This document shows, in pieces, positions 1 through 9,069 of a stretch of 64,000 bases of DNA; the first letter of the stretch is position 1; every line of letters starts with the position of its first letter. The stretch is from Labilibaculum sp. GTDB lineage: Bacteria > Bacteroidota > Bacteroidia > Bacteroidales > Marinifilaceae. The translations under genes and the position numbers were made by a program. A model generated the notes under the pieces. It saw nothing but the letters and a program-made list of their open reading frames with translations, ran no database searches and was not told where the DNA came from. The stretch lies in NCBI RefSeq assembly GCF_963664555.1, contig NZ_OY761461.1, forward strand, positions 1,860,001 to 1,924,000, in the 5' to 3' direction.

Positions 1-166
1 ATCATATTCATTTAAGGTTCGATTCAGAGGTAATCTTTTAAATGTAAGAGTTGCTGCTGATGAAGTTGGCGTTATTAATGAAGAAGGTGAGGATATTTCC
101 TTATTCCTTATTGATGATGAATACGTAATTGAAAAGAACAGCAGCTTGGTTATTGAGCGCGCTTAA
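1..166 (+). CDS. GH65 family glycoside phosphorylase, C-terminal end only (partial)
   Basis: An open frame enters from the left edge in phase with position 2 and stops at TAA 164-166. The last 54 residues include SYSFKVRFRGNLLNV, which resembles the C-terminal beta-sandwich of GH65 enzymes (maltose, kojibiose or trehalose phosphorylases), where a W-x-x-x-S-F-x-x-x-x-R-G pattern is common. Known role of the family: phosphorolysis of alpha-linked glucose disaccharides to glucose 1-phosphate. It lies 75 bp upstream of a run of secreted alpha-glucan hydrolases on the same strand, which fits a maltose or maltodextrin pathway. The catalytic domain is outside the window, so substrate cannot be judged. 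Confidence 0.6.
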   Translation, partial: SYSFKVRFRGNLLNVRVAADEVGVINEEGEDISLFLIDDEYVIEKNSSLVIERA

Positions 167-241
167 ATTATGGCATGAATAGTTCAGGATAAGGGGGATT
201 CCTCTTATCCTGAATTTTTACCAAGTTTTAATTTTTATTGT

Positions 242-2095
242 ATGAGAACTTTTTTGATTTCCTTATTGATGGTTTCATTTTTTAGTTTTTTCTCTTTTGC
301 CGATAAGGTGAAAATTGAAAGAGTGGAGCCAATGTTTTGGTGGGTGGATATGAAAAATCCAAATTTACAACTTTTGGTTCATGGTGAAAATATTTCGAAA
401 TATGATGTTTCGATGAATTATCCGGGAGTTACAATTGAAAGGATGATAAAGACGGATAAACCCAATTATTTGTTTGTAAATCTGCTGATTAAAAAAGGAA
501 CGAAAGCGGGGCGTTTCGACCTTGTTTTTTCGGAGAAAGGCAAAAAGAAAGCAAGTTACTCGTATGAATTGAAAGCCAGAAATGAAAATTCAGCCAATAG
601 GAAAGGCTACGATGCATCGGATGTGGTTTATTTAATTATGCCGGATCGATTTGCAAATGGAGATCCAAAGAATGATTCGGTTGAAGGAATGGAGGATAAA
701 TTGGATCGTGAAAATCCTGACGGTCGTCATGGTGGCGACATTCAGGGAATCATTGACCATTTAGATTATTTGCAGGAGCTTGGTATTACTGCAATTTGGA
801 ATACTCCATTAATGGAAGATAATGAACCAACAACATCTTACCATACTTATGCAATATCCGATTATTACAAAATAGATGCCCGTTACGGAAGTAACGAGGA
901 TTATGTCCGATTATCTGCGGAAGCAAAAAAGCGAGGAATTAAAATTATTATGGATGTGGTAACCAACCATTGCGCTTCGGCTCATTGGTGGATGAACGAC
1001 CTGCCTTCAAGCGATTGGGTTCATGTATTTCCTGAATACACCCAATCCAATCATCGCAAGAGTACAACGAATGATCCATATGTTTCCAAAGTAGACTACG
1101 ACAAGAATTTTAATGGATGGTTTGATACAAGTATGCCGGATTTAAATCAAAAAAACGATTTGCTGATTAACTATTTTATTCAGAATACCATTTGGTGGAT
1201 AGAATATGCCGATTTAGGCGGGATCAGAGTAGATACTTATCCTTACAACGACAAAGATGCCATGGCGGTTTATTCAGGCTCAATTATGGAAGAGTATCCC
1301 AACCTAAATATTGTTGGAGAAACCTGGTTAAGTTCGCCTGCCGAGATTGCTTACTGGCAGAAAGATGCAGTAAATCACGATGCTTACAATTCGAACTTGC
1401 CTTGCGTAATGGATTTTTCTTTGTTTGATGCCATGACAAAAGCTCTTAATGAAAACGAAGGATGGAATACCGGATTGGTTCGTCTGTACAATTCCCTTGC
1501 TTTTGATTACTTATATCCGCACACAGACAACTTATTTATTTTTGCTGAGAATCACGATACAGACCATATCATGTCGGTTTTGGGTGGCGACATACAGAAA
1601 TACAAAAAACTGATGACTTTCCTGCTTACAACTCGTGGAATTCCTCAACTTTATGTGGGAACCGAAATCTTGCTGGAAGGCAAAAAGAGCGATGGCGATG
1701 GTAAAATGCGTGTTGATTTTCCCGGAGGATGGGAAGGTGATGAGAGAAATGCATTTAGCGCAGAAGGACGAACTTCAAAAGAGAATGAAGCTTTCGGTTT
1801 TTTAAAGAAATTATTGAACTGGAGAAAACAAAATCCGGTTATCCACACTGGAAAATTGATGCATTACGTTCCCGAAAATGATACTTACGTTTATTTCAGA
1901 AGCAATGCTGAAAAAACAGTAATGGTAGTGATTAACCAGAACGAAAGTACGCAGGAATTGAATCTGGCGAGATTTGCAGAAAGTTTGGGAACATTCACTT
2001 CTGGAAAAGATGTGATTAGTGAAAAAGAGTTTGATTTGTTAAAAGGCAGTATTTCTTTAGCACCAAATACTTCAGTTATATTAGAATTAAAATAA
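242..2095 (+). CDS. SusA-like GH13 neopullulanase / cyclomaltodextrinase
   Basis: This 617-residue enzyme has an export signal at residues 1-20 and is expected in the periplasm. Residues about 22-112 match the N-terminal beta-sandwich of cyclomaltodextrinase-type enzymes, followed by a GH13 barrel and a small C-terminal beta domain. The conserved regions are visible: DVVTNH at 238-243, GIRVD with nucleophile D331, VGETW with acid/base E360, and AENHD with D439. The family cleaves alpha-1,4 bonds in pullulan, cyclodextrins and maltooligosaccharides. Length and architecture match Bacteroides SusA. It is followed within 40 bp by a GH31 gene, so the genes are probably co-transcribed. A paralogue with the same layout lies at 10423-12273. 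Confidence 0.9.
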   Translation: MRTFLISLLMVSFFSFFSFADKVKIERVEPMFWWVDMKNPNLQLLVHGENISKYDVSMNYPGVTIERMIKTDKPNYLFVNLLIKKGTKAGRFDLVFSEKGKKKASYSYELKARNENSANRKGYDASDVVYLIMPDRFANGDPKNDSVEGMEDKLDRENPDGRHGGDIQGIIDHLDYLQELGITAIWNTPLMEDNEPTTSYHTYAISDYYKIDARYGSNEDYVRLSAEAKKRGIKIIMDVVTNHCASAHWWMNDLPSSDWVHVFPEYTQSNHRKSTTNDPYVSKVDYDKNFNGWFDTSMPDLNQKNDLLINYFIQNTIWWIEYADLGGIRVDTYPYNDKDAMAVYSGSIMEEYPNLNIVGETWLSSPAEIAYWQKDAVNHDAYNSNLPCVMDFSLFDAMTKALNENEGWNTGLVRLYNSLAFDYLYPHTDNLFIFAENHDTDHIMSVLGGDIQKYKKLMTFLLTTRGIPQLYVGTEILLEGKKSDGDGKMRVDFPGGWEGDERNAFSAEGRTSKENEAFGFLKKLLNWRKQNPVIHTGKLMHYVPENDTYVYFRSNAEKTVMVVINQNESTQELNLARFAESLGTFTSGKDVISEKEFDLLKGSISLAPNTSVILELK

Positions 2096-2134
2096 GTGTG
2101 ATCAGGTGATCACCGGAATAACTAACCTCTGAAT

Positions 2135-4540
2135 ATGAGTAAAAGAATTGTTTTGCGGATTTCCATTTTATTGATTGTTGCCCTTGCGTCTTTTTCCGCA
2201 TTTGCACAAAACAGTCAACGGGTTTATCAATCGCATAAAGTGAATGGCAGCCAACTGGTACTTGTTACCAATGATGGCAGTTATGAAATTCAGTTTTACA
2301 ATCAAAACATTGTAGAAACGGCTTTTATCCCAAAAGGGGAAACAGATAAAGGTGAATCACATGCTGTAGTTTTGCAACCAGAACGGACTTCTGTTAGTTT
2401 GGTTGAAAAGGAGAATGAATTACAATTCCAGTCTAAGGGAATGAATGTTACTGTTTCAAAATCTCCTTTTGATATCAGTTACAGCTACAAAGGCAGACAG
2501 TTGCTCTCTGAAAAAGAAGGATACATTAAAACGGATAGTACTGAGAATATTGATTTTACAATTGATAAGGATGAGGTTTTATTTGGTGGAGGTGCACGTG
2601 TTTTAGGCATGAACCGCCGTGGATACCGGCTGCAATTATACAATCGGGCTCATTATGGATACGGAACTCATTCTGAATTGATGAACTACACCATGCCTTT
2701 GGTGATTTCTTCGAAAATGTATGCGGTACATTTCGATAATGCACCTATTGGTTATTTGGATTTAGATAGTAAAAAAACAAATACCCTGCGATACGAAAGC
2801 ATCAGTGGAAGAAAAGTATATCAGGTAATTGCTTCGGATACCTGGGAGGGTTTTACCTATGAATTTACAAACTTAACTGGCCGTCAGCCTATGCTTCCCC
2901 GTTGGAGTTTTGGCAATTTTTCGAGCCGATTCGGATATCATTCTGAGAGGGAATGCAGAGCAACTATCGATCAGTTTTTGAAGGACTCCATTCCTGTGGA
3001 TGCGATTATTCTGGATTTGTTCTGGTTTGGGAAAGAGATGAAAGGGGAGATGGGAAATCTGGCATTTGAACGTGATTCATTTCCAACACCCGAAAAAATG
3101 ATTGCCGATTTGGATGCTAAAGGAGTCAAAACAATTCTGATTACTGAGCCATTTATTTTGACCACTTCAAAACGATGGGAAGAGGTTGTGAAGGAAGAAG
3201 TTTTGGGAACAGATTCTATTGGGAATCCTTATACATACGATTTTTATTTTGGCAACACCGGATTGGTTGATGTGTTTAAGCCGAAAGCAATTGATTGGTT
3301 TTGGAATATTTACAAAGGATTGGCCAACAAAGGAGTTGCCGGTTGGTGGGGCGATTTGGGCGAACCGGAAGTTCATCCGGCAGGATTGCTGCATGTAAAC
3401 GGATCGGCTGATGAGGTGCACAATATTTACGGTCATTACTGGGCGAAATTGGTTTACGAAGGTTATCAGAAAGACTTTCCCAATCAACGTCCGTTCATTT
3501 TGATGAGAGCTGGTGCCGTTGGATCGCAGCGGTACGGAATGGTGCCATGGACCGGTGATGTGAGTCGCTCGTGGGATGGTTTAAAGCCTCAAACCGAAAT
3601 ATCACTGCAAATGGGACTGCAGGGAATTCCATATATGCACTCCGATTTGGGAGGTTTTGCAGGTGATAATTTAGATGATGAGTTGTACACGCGATGGTTG
3701 CAGTATGGTGTTTTTCAAGCCATATTCCGTCCGCATGCACAGGAAGCAGTTCCTTCGGAACCTGTGTTTCGCGAAGCAAAAACCAAAGCATTGGCAAAAA
3801 AATCAATTCAATTGAGATACCAGTTAATGCCTTACAATTATACCATTGCCTTCGATAATAACCAGACTGGCTTGCCCTTAATGCGTCCATTGTTTTTCGA
3901 GGAGCAAAATAACAAGGAATTGCTATCTGTTTCGGATACCTACTTGTGGGGAGATGCGTTTTTAGTTTCAACCATTACTGATGCTGGCCTAAAAGAGAAA
4001 GAAGTTTATATGCCTGCCAATTCGGTTTGGTTTGATTTTGTGTTGGAACAGAAATATGATGGAGGAAAAAGCTACATCATTACAACCGAAGAAGATCATA
4101 TTCCTGTTTTTGTGCGTGGAGGTTCTTTTGTGCCAATGATTAAAGGAATGCAAAATACCAAAACATATTCTTTGAAGAACCTGGAATTGAATTACTATCA
4201 CGATAAATCTGTTGAGGGAAGTAAGGGACATTTGTACAACGATGATGGAGTAACTCCTGATGCATATAAAAAGGGAGAGTATGAAATGCTGAATTTTACA
4301 TCTAAGACTTCCAAATCGAAATTGCAGATTGCTGTTAATACTGAAACCGGAAGTAATTACAAGTCTGTCAAAAAGAATATCAATTGGGTTATTCACAATA
4401 TCGAAAAGCAACCAAAGAAAGTATCCTTAGGAAAAAAATCTACAGATTTTATCTGGGATAAGGAATCAAAAACACTCCGCTTTACCGGAGAGGTTAAATC
4501 AAAAGAGAATCAATCTATTACGATAAAATTAGCTAGATAA
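2135..4540 (+). CDS. GH31 alpha-glucosidase or 4-alpha-glucosyltransferase
   Basis: This 801-residue secreted enzyme has a signal peptide at about residues 1-24 (ending SAFAQ). An N-terminal beta domain precedes a GH31 barrel. The nucleophile sits in GWWGDLGEPE (D407) and the acid/base in WTGDVSRSW (D475); C-terminal beta domains follow. GH31 enzymes release glucose from, or transfer it between, alpha-glucan chains. The motif WWGDLGEPE differs from the usual W-x-DMNE of hydrolytic GH31 and resembles the oligosaccharide 4-alpha-glucosyltransferase branch, so transglycosylation is plausible but unproven. Its TAA overlaps the ATG of the next gene by one base, which suggests translational coupling. 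Confidence 0.85.
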   Translation: MSKRIVLRISILLIVALASFSAFAQNSQRVYQSHKVNGSQLVLVTNDGSYEIQFYNQNIVETAFIPKGETDKGESHAVVLQPERTSVSLVEKENELQFQSKGMNVTVSKSPFDISYSYKGRQLLSEKEGYIKTDSTENIDFTIDKDEVLFGGGARVLGMNRRGYRLQLYNRAHYGYGTHSELMNYTMPLVISSKMYAVHFDNAPIGYLDLDSKKTNTLRYESISGRKVYQVIASDTWEGFTYEFTNLTGRQPMLPRWSFGNFSSRFGYHSERECRATIDQFLKDSIPVDAIILDLFWFGKEMKGEMGNLAFERDSFPTPEKMIADLDAKGVKTILITEPFILTTSKRWEEVVKEEVLGTDSIGNPYTYDFYFGNTGLVDVFKPKAIDWFWNIYKGLANKGVAGWWGDLGEPEVHPAGLLHVNGSADEVHNIYGHYWAKLVYEGYQKDFPNQRPFILMRAGAVGSQRYGMVPWTGDVSRSWDGLKPQTEISLQMGLQGIPYMHSDLGGFAGDNLDDELYTRWLQYGVFQAIFRPHAQEAVPSEPVFREAKTKALAKKSIQLRYQLMPYNYTIAFDNNQTGLPLMRPLFFEEQNNKELLSVSDTYLWGDAFLVSTITDAGLKEKEVYMPANSVWFDFVLEQKYDGGKSYIITTEEDHIPVFVRGGSFVPMIKGMQNTKTYSLKNLELNYYHDKSVEGSKGHLYNDDGVTPDAYKKGEYEMLNFTSKTSKSKLQIAVNTETGSNYKSVKKNINWVIHNIEKQPKKVSLGKKSTDFIWDKESKTLRFTGEVKSKENQSITIKLAR

Positions 4541-6192
4541 TGAAGAAATTAGGATACAGCCTATTTGTAGTATTGTTTTTTTTGCTGTCGGCTTGTTTAA
4601 CATCCGAAAAGCAAATTGCAGATGCCGACAAGCCATTTGTATGGGAGGGAGCTAATTTGTACTTTTTGCTGACAGATCGTTTTTGCAACGGCACTACCGA
4701 TAATGATGTGAATTTTGAGCGTGAATTGCCTACCGGAAAGCTAAGAGGTTTTGAAGGTGGTGATATCAAGGGAATCACACAGAAAATAAAAGAAGGATAT
4801 TTTAATGATCTGGGAATTAACGCCATTTGGTTTACACCGGTAACAGAGCAGATTCACGGATCGGTTGATGAGGGAACAGGAAATACCTATGGTTTTCATG
4901 GATATTGGGCCAAAGACTGGACTGCTTTGGATCCGAATTTTGGAACGATGGAAGACTTGGCTGAATTGGTAGAGCTTGCTCATGCCAATGGAATCCGAAT
5001 TGTAATGGATGCGGTAATTAATCACACAGGACCGGCAACAGAGACCGACCCGGCCTGGGAAAAAGAATGGGTGAGAACCGGCCCAACCTGCACATATCAG
5101 AACTTTAAAACAACAACTGAATGTACGTTAACTGACAATCTGCCTGATATTAAAACCGAGAGTACAGAGGAAGTAACCATTCCTGAAAGCTTGGTTGAGA
5201 AGTGGAAGAATGAAGGCAGGTACGAGCAGGAAATGAAAGAACTGGATGAGTTCTTTGCCCGCACGGGATATCCTCGTACACCAAAATATCACATGATTAA
5301 ATGGTTGTGCGATTACATCATCGAGTTTGGTATTGACGGTTACCGTTCCGATACAGTGAAGCACACGGATGAAACTGTTTGGGGTGATTTTCGCAAAGAG
5401 TGCGAATATGCATTTCAGCTGTGGAAGGAAAATAACCCTGAAAAAGTAATGGACAACAACGAATTTTATTCCGTTGCAGAAGTTTATGGATACAGTATCA
5501 GTAACAAATTTGCTTATGATTTTGGCGATAAACAGGTGAATTATTATGCCAATGGATTTACTGATTTAATCAATTTCGAATTTAAATACAACGCATTATC
5601 GAACTACGAAGAATTGTTCTCGAAATACTCTGAAATATTAAATGGTGACTTAAAAGGTTATGGAGTTTTAAATTACCTGACATCTCATGATGACGGATCA
5701 CCATTCGATCAGAAAAGAGAAAAAAGCATTGAATCGGCAAATAAATTGTTGTTGTGCCCTGGAACTTCGCAGGTGTATTATGGCGATGAAACAGCCAGAT
5801 CACTGATAATAGAAGGAACTGTTGGCGATGCAACTTTACGTTCGTGTATGAATTGGGAAGCGGTAAAAACTGATGAGCACACACAAGCCGTATTGGCTCA
5901 CTGGCAAAAGCTTGGCAGATTCCGAAGAGATCATCCGGCAGTTGGAGCAGGAGTCCATAAAAAGATTAGCGAAAAGCCTTATTTGTTCAGCAGAACATTT
6001 GGTAATTCTGAATTGCAGGATCAGGTGTTTGTAGGATTGGATTTACCAAAAGGGAAAAAGGTATTGCCAATGGCAGATTTAGAGGATGGAACCAAATTAT
6101 GTGATGCATATTCCGGTAAAAAAGTGAAAGTGAAAAACGGAAAAGTAAGCATTGATACCGAATACGATATTGTATTATTGGAGTTGTTGTAA
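4540..6192 (+). CDS. GH13 alpha-amylase, lipoprotein
   Basis: This 550-residue protein has a lipoprotein signal: hydrophobic residues 5-16, lipobox LSAC with Cys19. It should be anchored in a membrane, possibly the outer membrane. The GH13 barrel shows DAVINH at about 157-162, DGYRSD with nucleophile D271, AEVYG with E314, and TSHDD with D384. An insertion at about residues 165-250, rich in charged residues and containing two cysteines (C184, C195), separates region I from region II. Family role: endo-hydrolysis of alpha-1,4-glucans. The start codon overlaps the previous stop (TAATG). It may play the SusG-like role of attacking longer glucan, but this is inference. Confidence 0.87.
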   Translation: MKKLGYSLFVVLFFLLSACLTSEKQIADADKPFVWEGANLYFLLTDRFCNGTTDNDVNFERELPTGKLRGFEGGDIKGITQKIKEGYFNDLGINAIWFTPVTEQIHGSVDEGTGNTYGFHGYWAKDWTALDPNFGTMEDLAELVELAHANGIRIVMDAVINHTGPATETDPAWEKEWVRTGPTCTYQNFKTTTECTLTDNLPDIKTESTEEVTIPESLVEKWKNEGRYEQEMKELDEFFARTGYPRTPKYHMIKWLCDYIIEFGIDGYRSDTVKHTDETVWGDFRKECEYAFQLWKENNPEKVMDNNEFYSVAEVYGYSISNKFAYDFGDKQVNYYANGFTDLINFEFKYNALSNYEELFSKYSEILNGDLKGYGVLNYLTSHDDGSPFDQKREKSIESANKLLLCPGTSQVYYGDETARSLIIEGTVGDATLRSCMNWEAVKTDEHTQAVLAHWQKLGRFRRDHPAVGAGVHKKISEKPYLFSRTFGNSELQDQVFVGLDLPKGKKVLPMADLEDGTKLCDAYSGKKVKVKNGKVSIDTEYDIVLLELL

Positions 6193-6204
6193 TTATTCAT
6201 ACAA

Positions 6205-6288
6205 TCACCCCAAACCCCTAAAGGGGCTTTTAAAAAAATGTTAATGTAACAAATTGGGTAAAGTCCCCTTTAGGGGATTTAGGGGTGA
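6205..6288. repeat. Imperfect inverted repeat (palindromic intergenic element)
   Basis: Two arms, 6205-6230 and 6260-6288, are near-complementary and each contains the self-complementary core CCCCTAAAGGGG or its inexact version. The arms flank a roughly 29-bp loop. The element lies 12 bp after the upstream amylase stop codon. It could fold as a long hairpin and end or protect the upstream transcript. Similar CCCCTAAA-rich palindromes recur between genes in Bacteroidota genomes, to my recollection; I could not check copy number. Confidence 0.6.
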
Positions 6289-6315
6289 AAAGAAGAGTTA
6301 CATTATTTATGTTTT

Positions 6316-6384
6316 TTCACAAAGAACACGAAGTACAATACAAAGTATCTCTTTGAATTCCTTTGAGTCCTTCGTGGTTAATTT
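6316..6384. repeat. Dispersed-type intergenic repeat remnant (CACAAAG / CTTCGTGG motif)
   Basis: The stretch contains TTCACAAAGAACACGAAG near its left end and CTTTGAGTCCTTCGTGG near its right end, forming an imperfect inverted pair. Words like these recur between genes in many environmental bacterial genomes, as I recall. It occupies the leader region of the downstream amylase gene and does not look coding: the open frame here has no signal peptide until the ATG at 6413. Confidence 0.4.
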
Positions 6385-6412
6385 GAAAACTAATCATCTT
6401 AATAAAATAGTA

Positions 6413-7789
6413 ATGAAGCGAATTTATCAGATTGTTTTATGCATGGCCTTGCTAACAGGAATGTTGGTAGGATGTCAAAATAAGCCAGCCGCAAAAGCTG
6501 TTGCTGAAGAAGTAAAAGTTGAAAAACCACTGGCGTGGACCCGAAATGCAAATATCTACGAAGTGAACATTCGTCAGTACACTCCTGAAGGAACTATCAA
6601 TGCCTTTGTTGAGCACATGCCTCGTTTAAAGGAAATGGGTGTTGATATTCTTTGGGTGATGCCGGTATTTCCTATCTCTGAAAAGAATCGTAAAGGAAGT
6701 ATGGGAAGCTATTACGCTGTGGCGGATTATCGCGCAGTGAATCCTGAATTTGGAACCATGGATGATTTGAAAAACATGGTAAACAAAGCTCATGAAATGG
6801 GAATGCATGTTATTTTAGACTGGGTTGCCAATCATACTGGCTGGGACAATATTCTAATGACTGAGCATCCTGATTTTTACACAAAAAATGAAGCAGGAGA
6901 AATAGTTATTCCGGAAGGAACCGATTGGTCGGATACTGCAGACTTGAACTACGACAACAATGAACTGCGTGAGTACATGATCGGATCCTTAAAATATTGG
7001 ATTGAGAATGCTGACGTTGATGGATTCCGATGCGATGTAGCAGGAATGGTTCCTACTGATTTTTGGGAGAAAGCCCGTAAAGATTTAGACGCAATCAAGC
7101 CTGTATTCATGTTGGCAGAAGATGGTGGTCACGAATTAGTAGAGAATGCATTTGATATGGGGTATGGATGGGATTTTCACCACATCATGAATGACATTGC
7201 AAAAGGAGAAAAAAATGCAAATGATATTGAGGCTTTCTTTGCTAAAGTTGATACCATTTTCCCTGCTGATTCTTATACGATGAACTTCATTACCAATCAC
7301 GATGAAAACTCTTGGAACGGTACCGTCAAAGAAAGAATGGGCGATGCAGGAAACACTTTTGCAGTATTAACTTTCACCATGCCGGGAATGCCTTTGATTT
7401 ACAGCGGACAGGAAGCAGGAATGGCAAAGAGATTAAGATTCTTTGAGAAGGATACAATTGATTGGAGCAATAAAACATTGGAGCCTTTTTACAAGAAATT
7501 ACTTAGCTTGAAAAGCACAAACAAAGCTCTTCAAAATGGAGTGAAAGGTGGTGAGATTGTTCGTATTCCTTCCGACAAGAACGAAGCTGTTTATGCATTT
7601 GCCCGCGAAGCTGAAGGCGATAAAGTACTGGTGGTATTGAATCTGACTGCCGAGGCTCAGGAATTTACACTTGCGTCAGAAGTACTGGCAGGCGATTACA
7701 AAGACTACTTTAGCAAGGAAGAGGTCAAATTCTCAGCAAAAGAGAAAATGTCTCTTAAAGCTTGGGAATACAAAGTGTACGTAAAATAA
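6413..7789 (+). CDS. GH13 alpha-amylase family lipoprotein
   Basis: This 458-residue protein has a lipoprotein signal with Cys21 (LVGC). The compact GH13 barrel shows DWVANH at about 136-141, DGFRCD with nucleophile D208, LAEDG with E236, and ITNHDEN with D297. The frame is open from 6254, but the ATG at 6413 gives the lipobox directly after the start, and the upstream part is repeat-like non-coding DNA. The barrel begins with NIYEVNIRQYT, typical of small amylases acting on maltooligosaccharides. It is the last gene of the plus-strand run before a strong terminator. Exact product specificity cannot be read from the sequence. Confidence 0.85.
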   Translation: MKRIYQIVLCMALLTGMLVGCQNKPAAKAVAEEVKVEKPLAWTRNANIYEVNIRQYTPEGTINAFVEHMPRLKEMGVDILWVMPVFPISEKNRKGSMGSYYAVADYRAVNPEFGTMDDLKNMVNKAHEMGMHVILDWVANHTGWDNILMTEHPDFYTKNEAGEIVIPEGTDWSDTADLNYDNNELREYMIGSLKYWIENADVDGFRCDVAGMVPTDFWEKARKDLDAIKPVFMLAEDGGHELVENAFDMGYGWDFHHIMNDIAKGEKNANDIEAFFAKVDTIFPADSYTMNFITNHDENSWNGTVKERMGDAGNTFAVLTFTMPGMPLIYSGQEAGMAKRLRFFEKDTIDWSNKTLEPFYKKLLSLKSTNKALQNGVKGGEIVRIPSDKNEAVYAFAREAEGDKVLVVLNLTAEAQEFTLASEVLAGDYKDYFSKEEVKFSAKEKMSLKAWEYKVYVK

Positions 7790-7832
7790 GCAAGACCGAT
7801 TTCCGATGTTTCGGAAACCAGATACCCCAGCG

Positions 7833-7860
7833 AAAAGCCGTTCATCTGAACGGCTTTTTC
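7833..7860 (+). terminator. Rho-independent terminator after the GH run
   Basis: An 11-bp perfect stem (7833-7843 with 7848-7858) built on AAAAGCCGTTC with loop ATCT is followed by a T-rich tail. It lies 43 bp after the stop of the amylase gene ending at 7789. Confidence 0.85.
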
Positions 7861-7895
7861 TATTTAGTGTGATTTTTAAGGCAATTCAAAAATAA

Positions 7896-8223
7896 GTTTG
7901 GCGGGTATCTGGCGCAAGCCAGGCAGTCAAAAAATAGTTTGGTGATCATCTGGCACAAGCCAGGTAGTCAAAAAAAAGTTTGGCGGTCATCTGGCACAAG
8001 CCAGGTAGTCAAAAAAAAGTTTGGCGGTCATCTGGCACAAGCCAGGTAGTCAAAAAATAGTTTGGCGGTCATCTGGCACAAGCCAGGTAGTCAAAAAATA
8101 GTTTGGAGCTAGGCTGGCGCAATTTAGACGATCAAAAAAATGTTTGGTGATCATCTGGCGTGATCCAGGTAGTCAAAAAAAAGTTTGGCGGTCGTCTGGC
8201 GCGGGCCAGGCAGTCAAAAATTG
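7896..8223. repeat. Tandem array of eight 41-bp units, each with a small hairpin
   Basis: Units start exactly every 41 bp at 7896, 7937, 7978, 8019, 8060, 8101, 8142 and 8183. Each begins GTTTGG and ends in TCAAAAA with an A-rich tail. Units 1-5 and 8 contain CTGGC-4 nt-GCCAG, a 5-bp stem with a tetraloop (GCAA in unit 1, ACAA in units 2-5). Units 3-5 are almost identical; unit 6 is the most diverged and has lost much of the stem. The array fills the gap between a terminator and the 3' end of the convergent response-regulator gene, whose stop is at 8232. It is not a CRISPR array: period is one continuous unit with no unique spacers. Confidence 0.9.
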
Positions 8224-8231
8224 ATACTGTC

Positions 8232-8957
8232 TCAGTTGATGCTGTTTTGGTTGAGTACATCCATAACCATGCTTTTGTAATTTCGGCCAATTGGGATGTA
8301 TTTTTGTTCGACTTGAACAAGGCTTGAAGTGAAACTTTCAATTTTGTCGATCGCAATAATAAATGATCTGTGTATTCTTAGGAAATTTGTTTCGGGCAGC
8401 TTTTCCTCAATGTTACTAATGGTGTTAAGAGTAACAATTTCCTGTCCGTTTTCCTGATAAATACTTACATAGTTTCGCAGGCTTTCAATGTAAAGGATTT
8501 CATTTAAGAAAACTTTCACCATTTTCTTTTCGGATTTCACGAATATAAATGCTTGATCGGTGTTGCTTTGTTCCTTTTTTTCGGGAATCTGATAATCGTG
8601 TTTTTTGAGCTTGAAATATCTGTTTACAGCTTTAATAAAGCGTTCGAAAGGAATTGGTTTGATTAAATAATCCAAGGCTTCCAGATCATAACTTTCCAAG
8701 GCATATTCTGAATAAGCAGTAGTGAAAATTACTGTTGGAGGATTGGAAATATTTCGCAGCAATTGAATTCCTGTTAATCCCGGCATTTGAATGTCCAGAA
8801 AAAGCAAATCAATTTTTTTGCTGTTTAAAACAGATAAAGCCTCAACTGCACTTTTGCATCTTCCTTCCAATTGCAAATAGTCTATTCTCTTTATATATGC
8901 CTCCATTACATCCAAAGCAAGATCTTCATCATCAACTAGTAAACATTTTACTTTCAT
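8232..8957 (-). CDS. LytTR-family response regulator
   Basis: This 241-residue regulator has a receiver domain (residues about 3-118) with acidic pocket DDED at 9-12, phospho-acceptor D55 in FLDIQMPG, T80, and K100 in YLIKPI. A LytTR DNA-binding domain follows (about 138-236), including LYIESLRNYVSI and FLRIHRSFI. Family role: phosphorylated form binds promoter direct repeats. The matching LytS-type kinase lies upstream at 9070-10134 on the same strand, separated by about 110 bp. The pair sits between alpha-glucan hydrolase genes, so control of these genes is a reasonable guess, but nothing in the sequence proves it. Confidence 0.9.
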   Translation of the reverse strand: MKVKCLLVDDEDLALDVMEAYIKRIDYLQLEGRCKSAVEALSVLNSKKIDLLFLDIQMPGLTGIQLLRNISNPPTVIFTTAYSEYALESYDLEALDYLIKPIPFERFIKAVNRYFKLKKHDYQIPEKKEQSNTDQAFIFVKSEKKMVKVFLNEILYIESLRNYVSIYQENGQEIVTLNTISNIEEKLPETNFLRIHRSFIIAIDKIESFTSSLVQVEQKYIPIGRNYKSMVMDVLNQNSIN

Positions 8958-9069
8958 ATAATTATAATTTGTTTTTGATTTGCCATATGGTCCCGAAAGC
9001 TTTCGGGATTACCATGCTGAGACAATCATCTCTCTGTCTGTCTGTCAAAATCATTTTGGCATGGACGTT

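Noticed and set aside
6254..6412. Extended N-terminus for the amylase ending at 7789
   Set aside because: The stretch is repeat-like DNA; the ATG at 6413 directly gives a lipoprotein signal.
7896..8223. Possible CRISPR array
   Set aside because: The array has continuous 41-bp units with no unique spacers, and no cas genes are present.
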